A stretch of DNA of 64,000 bases from JAEUHZ01 sp964552795 (GTDB lineage Bacteria; Planctomycetota; UBA1135; GCA-002686595). The stretch covers positions 12,091 through 76,090 of the forward strand of contig CAZKIO010000015.1 of the NCBI GenBank assembly GCA_964552795.1, given 5' to 3'. Numbering within the stretch: the stretch's first letter is position 1; every line of letters begins with the position of its first letter. Of this stretch, positions 63,859 through 64,000 are shown piece after piece. A program made the translations under genes and the position numbers. Under the pieces are notes generated by a model, which searched no databases, was not told the DNA's origin, and was given only the letters and a program-made list of their open reading frames with translations.

Positions 63859-63933
63859 TCCCCGATAGCTCAATGGTAGAGCATGCGGCTGTTAACCGCA
63901 GGGTTGTAGGTTCGAGTCCTACTCGGGGAGCCA
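63859..63933 (+). tRNA. tRNA-Asn (anticodon GTT), CCA encoded
   Basis: Full cloverleaf: acceptor TCCCCGA / TCGGGGA (63859-63865, 63923-63929), D-stem GCTC / GAGC, anticodon stem TGCGG / CCGCA with loop CTGTTAA (anticodon GTT at 63891-63893), T-stem GTAGG / CCTAC with loop TTCGAGT, discriminator G at 63930 and encoded CCA at 63931-63933. All stems are perfect. GTT reads AAC and AAU, asparagine. Confidence 0.97.
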
Positions 63934-64000
63934 CTCGCTCGAAAGGCCGCGAACCGGCGTCGCGCGGCCGGTGAACGGCCCCCCGCCGGATCCCCCATCC
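63934..64000 (+). other. end of window, no feature seen
   Basis: Sixty-seven GC-rich bases after the tRNA; no gene, hairpin with a T-tract or second tRNA is visible before the window ends. Confidence 0.4.

Overview
The window is about 64 kb of very GC-rich bacterial chromosome (third positions are almost all G or C, and long antisense open frames shadow most genes). I read it as a planctomycete (Planctomycetota), as an inference. The evidence is: secreted proteins sharing a six-cysteine C-terminal domain I associate with that phylum, CRTAC/UnbV and FG-GAP propeller proteins, sulfatase-fold lipoproteins, YwqK/MORN_2 lipoproteins, a multihaem cytochrome with a cupredoxin nearby, and a kinase fused to a sigma-54 activator. 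I saw no phage, transposase, integrase, CRISPR array or rRNA. The region looks like stable core chromosome with lineage-specific secreted proteins.

Layout. 0-5 kb: end of dxr, an rseP site-2 protease with four PDZ-like repeats, a UbiA-family prenyltransferase, cca on the other strand, and a pilin-like membrane protein. 5-11.5 kb (minus): a CRTAC/UnbV lipoprotein, a HEAT-repeat lipoprotein and a TolC-like outer-membrane protein. 11.5-23.3 kb (minus): a tightly packed operon of double-length uvrA, an XPB-type helicase, its helicase-associated partner, thiE, thiL and tsaE, whose stops and starts mostly overlap by 4 bp. 23.5-29 kb (minus): inositol-monophosphatase-like protein, dacB, an NTF2-like protein, galE and aroA. 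29-34.3 kb: purC, mtnA and a small conserved protein on plus; a YwqK-like lipoprotein, glyA and a HAD phosphatase on minus. 34.3-41.3 kb: sulfatase-like protein, exported lamin-tail-type proteins, a five-haem cytochrome and an AsmA-like membrane protein. 41.3-46.2 kb: a ~1,630-residue kinase/GAF/sigma-54 activator. 46.3-56.3 kb: secreted proteins (propeller, cupredoxin, FG-GAP, six-Cys domain), a second YwqK lipoprotein, a second sulfatase-like lipoprotein and a GT39/TPR membrane protein. 56.6-64 kb: DUF4870, a thioredoxin-like protein, nnrE, an orphan FecCD permease, a GT-C membrane protein, a phosphodiesterase lipoprotein, gluQ and tRNA-Asn.

The most unusual items are: (1) the operon joining a fused tandem UvrA to an XPB helicase and its partner, which suggests a bacterial repair module combining UvrA-type recognition with XPB-type unwinding; (2) a recurrent six-Cys C-terminal domain on otherwise unrelated secreted proteins; (3) the giant kinase/GAF/sigma-54 activator, with two tandem GTCCA-N5-TGGAC palindromes at its start; (4) a TAnnnT hexamer 6-10 nt upstream of several start codons that lack Shine-Dalgarno sequences, which suggests leaderless transcripts.
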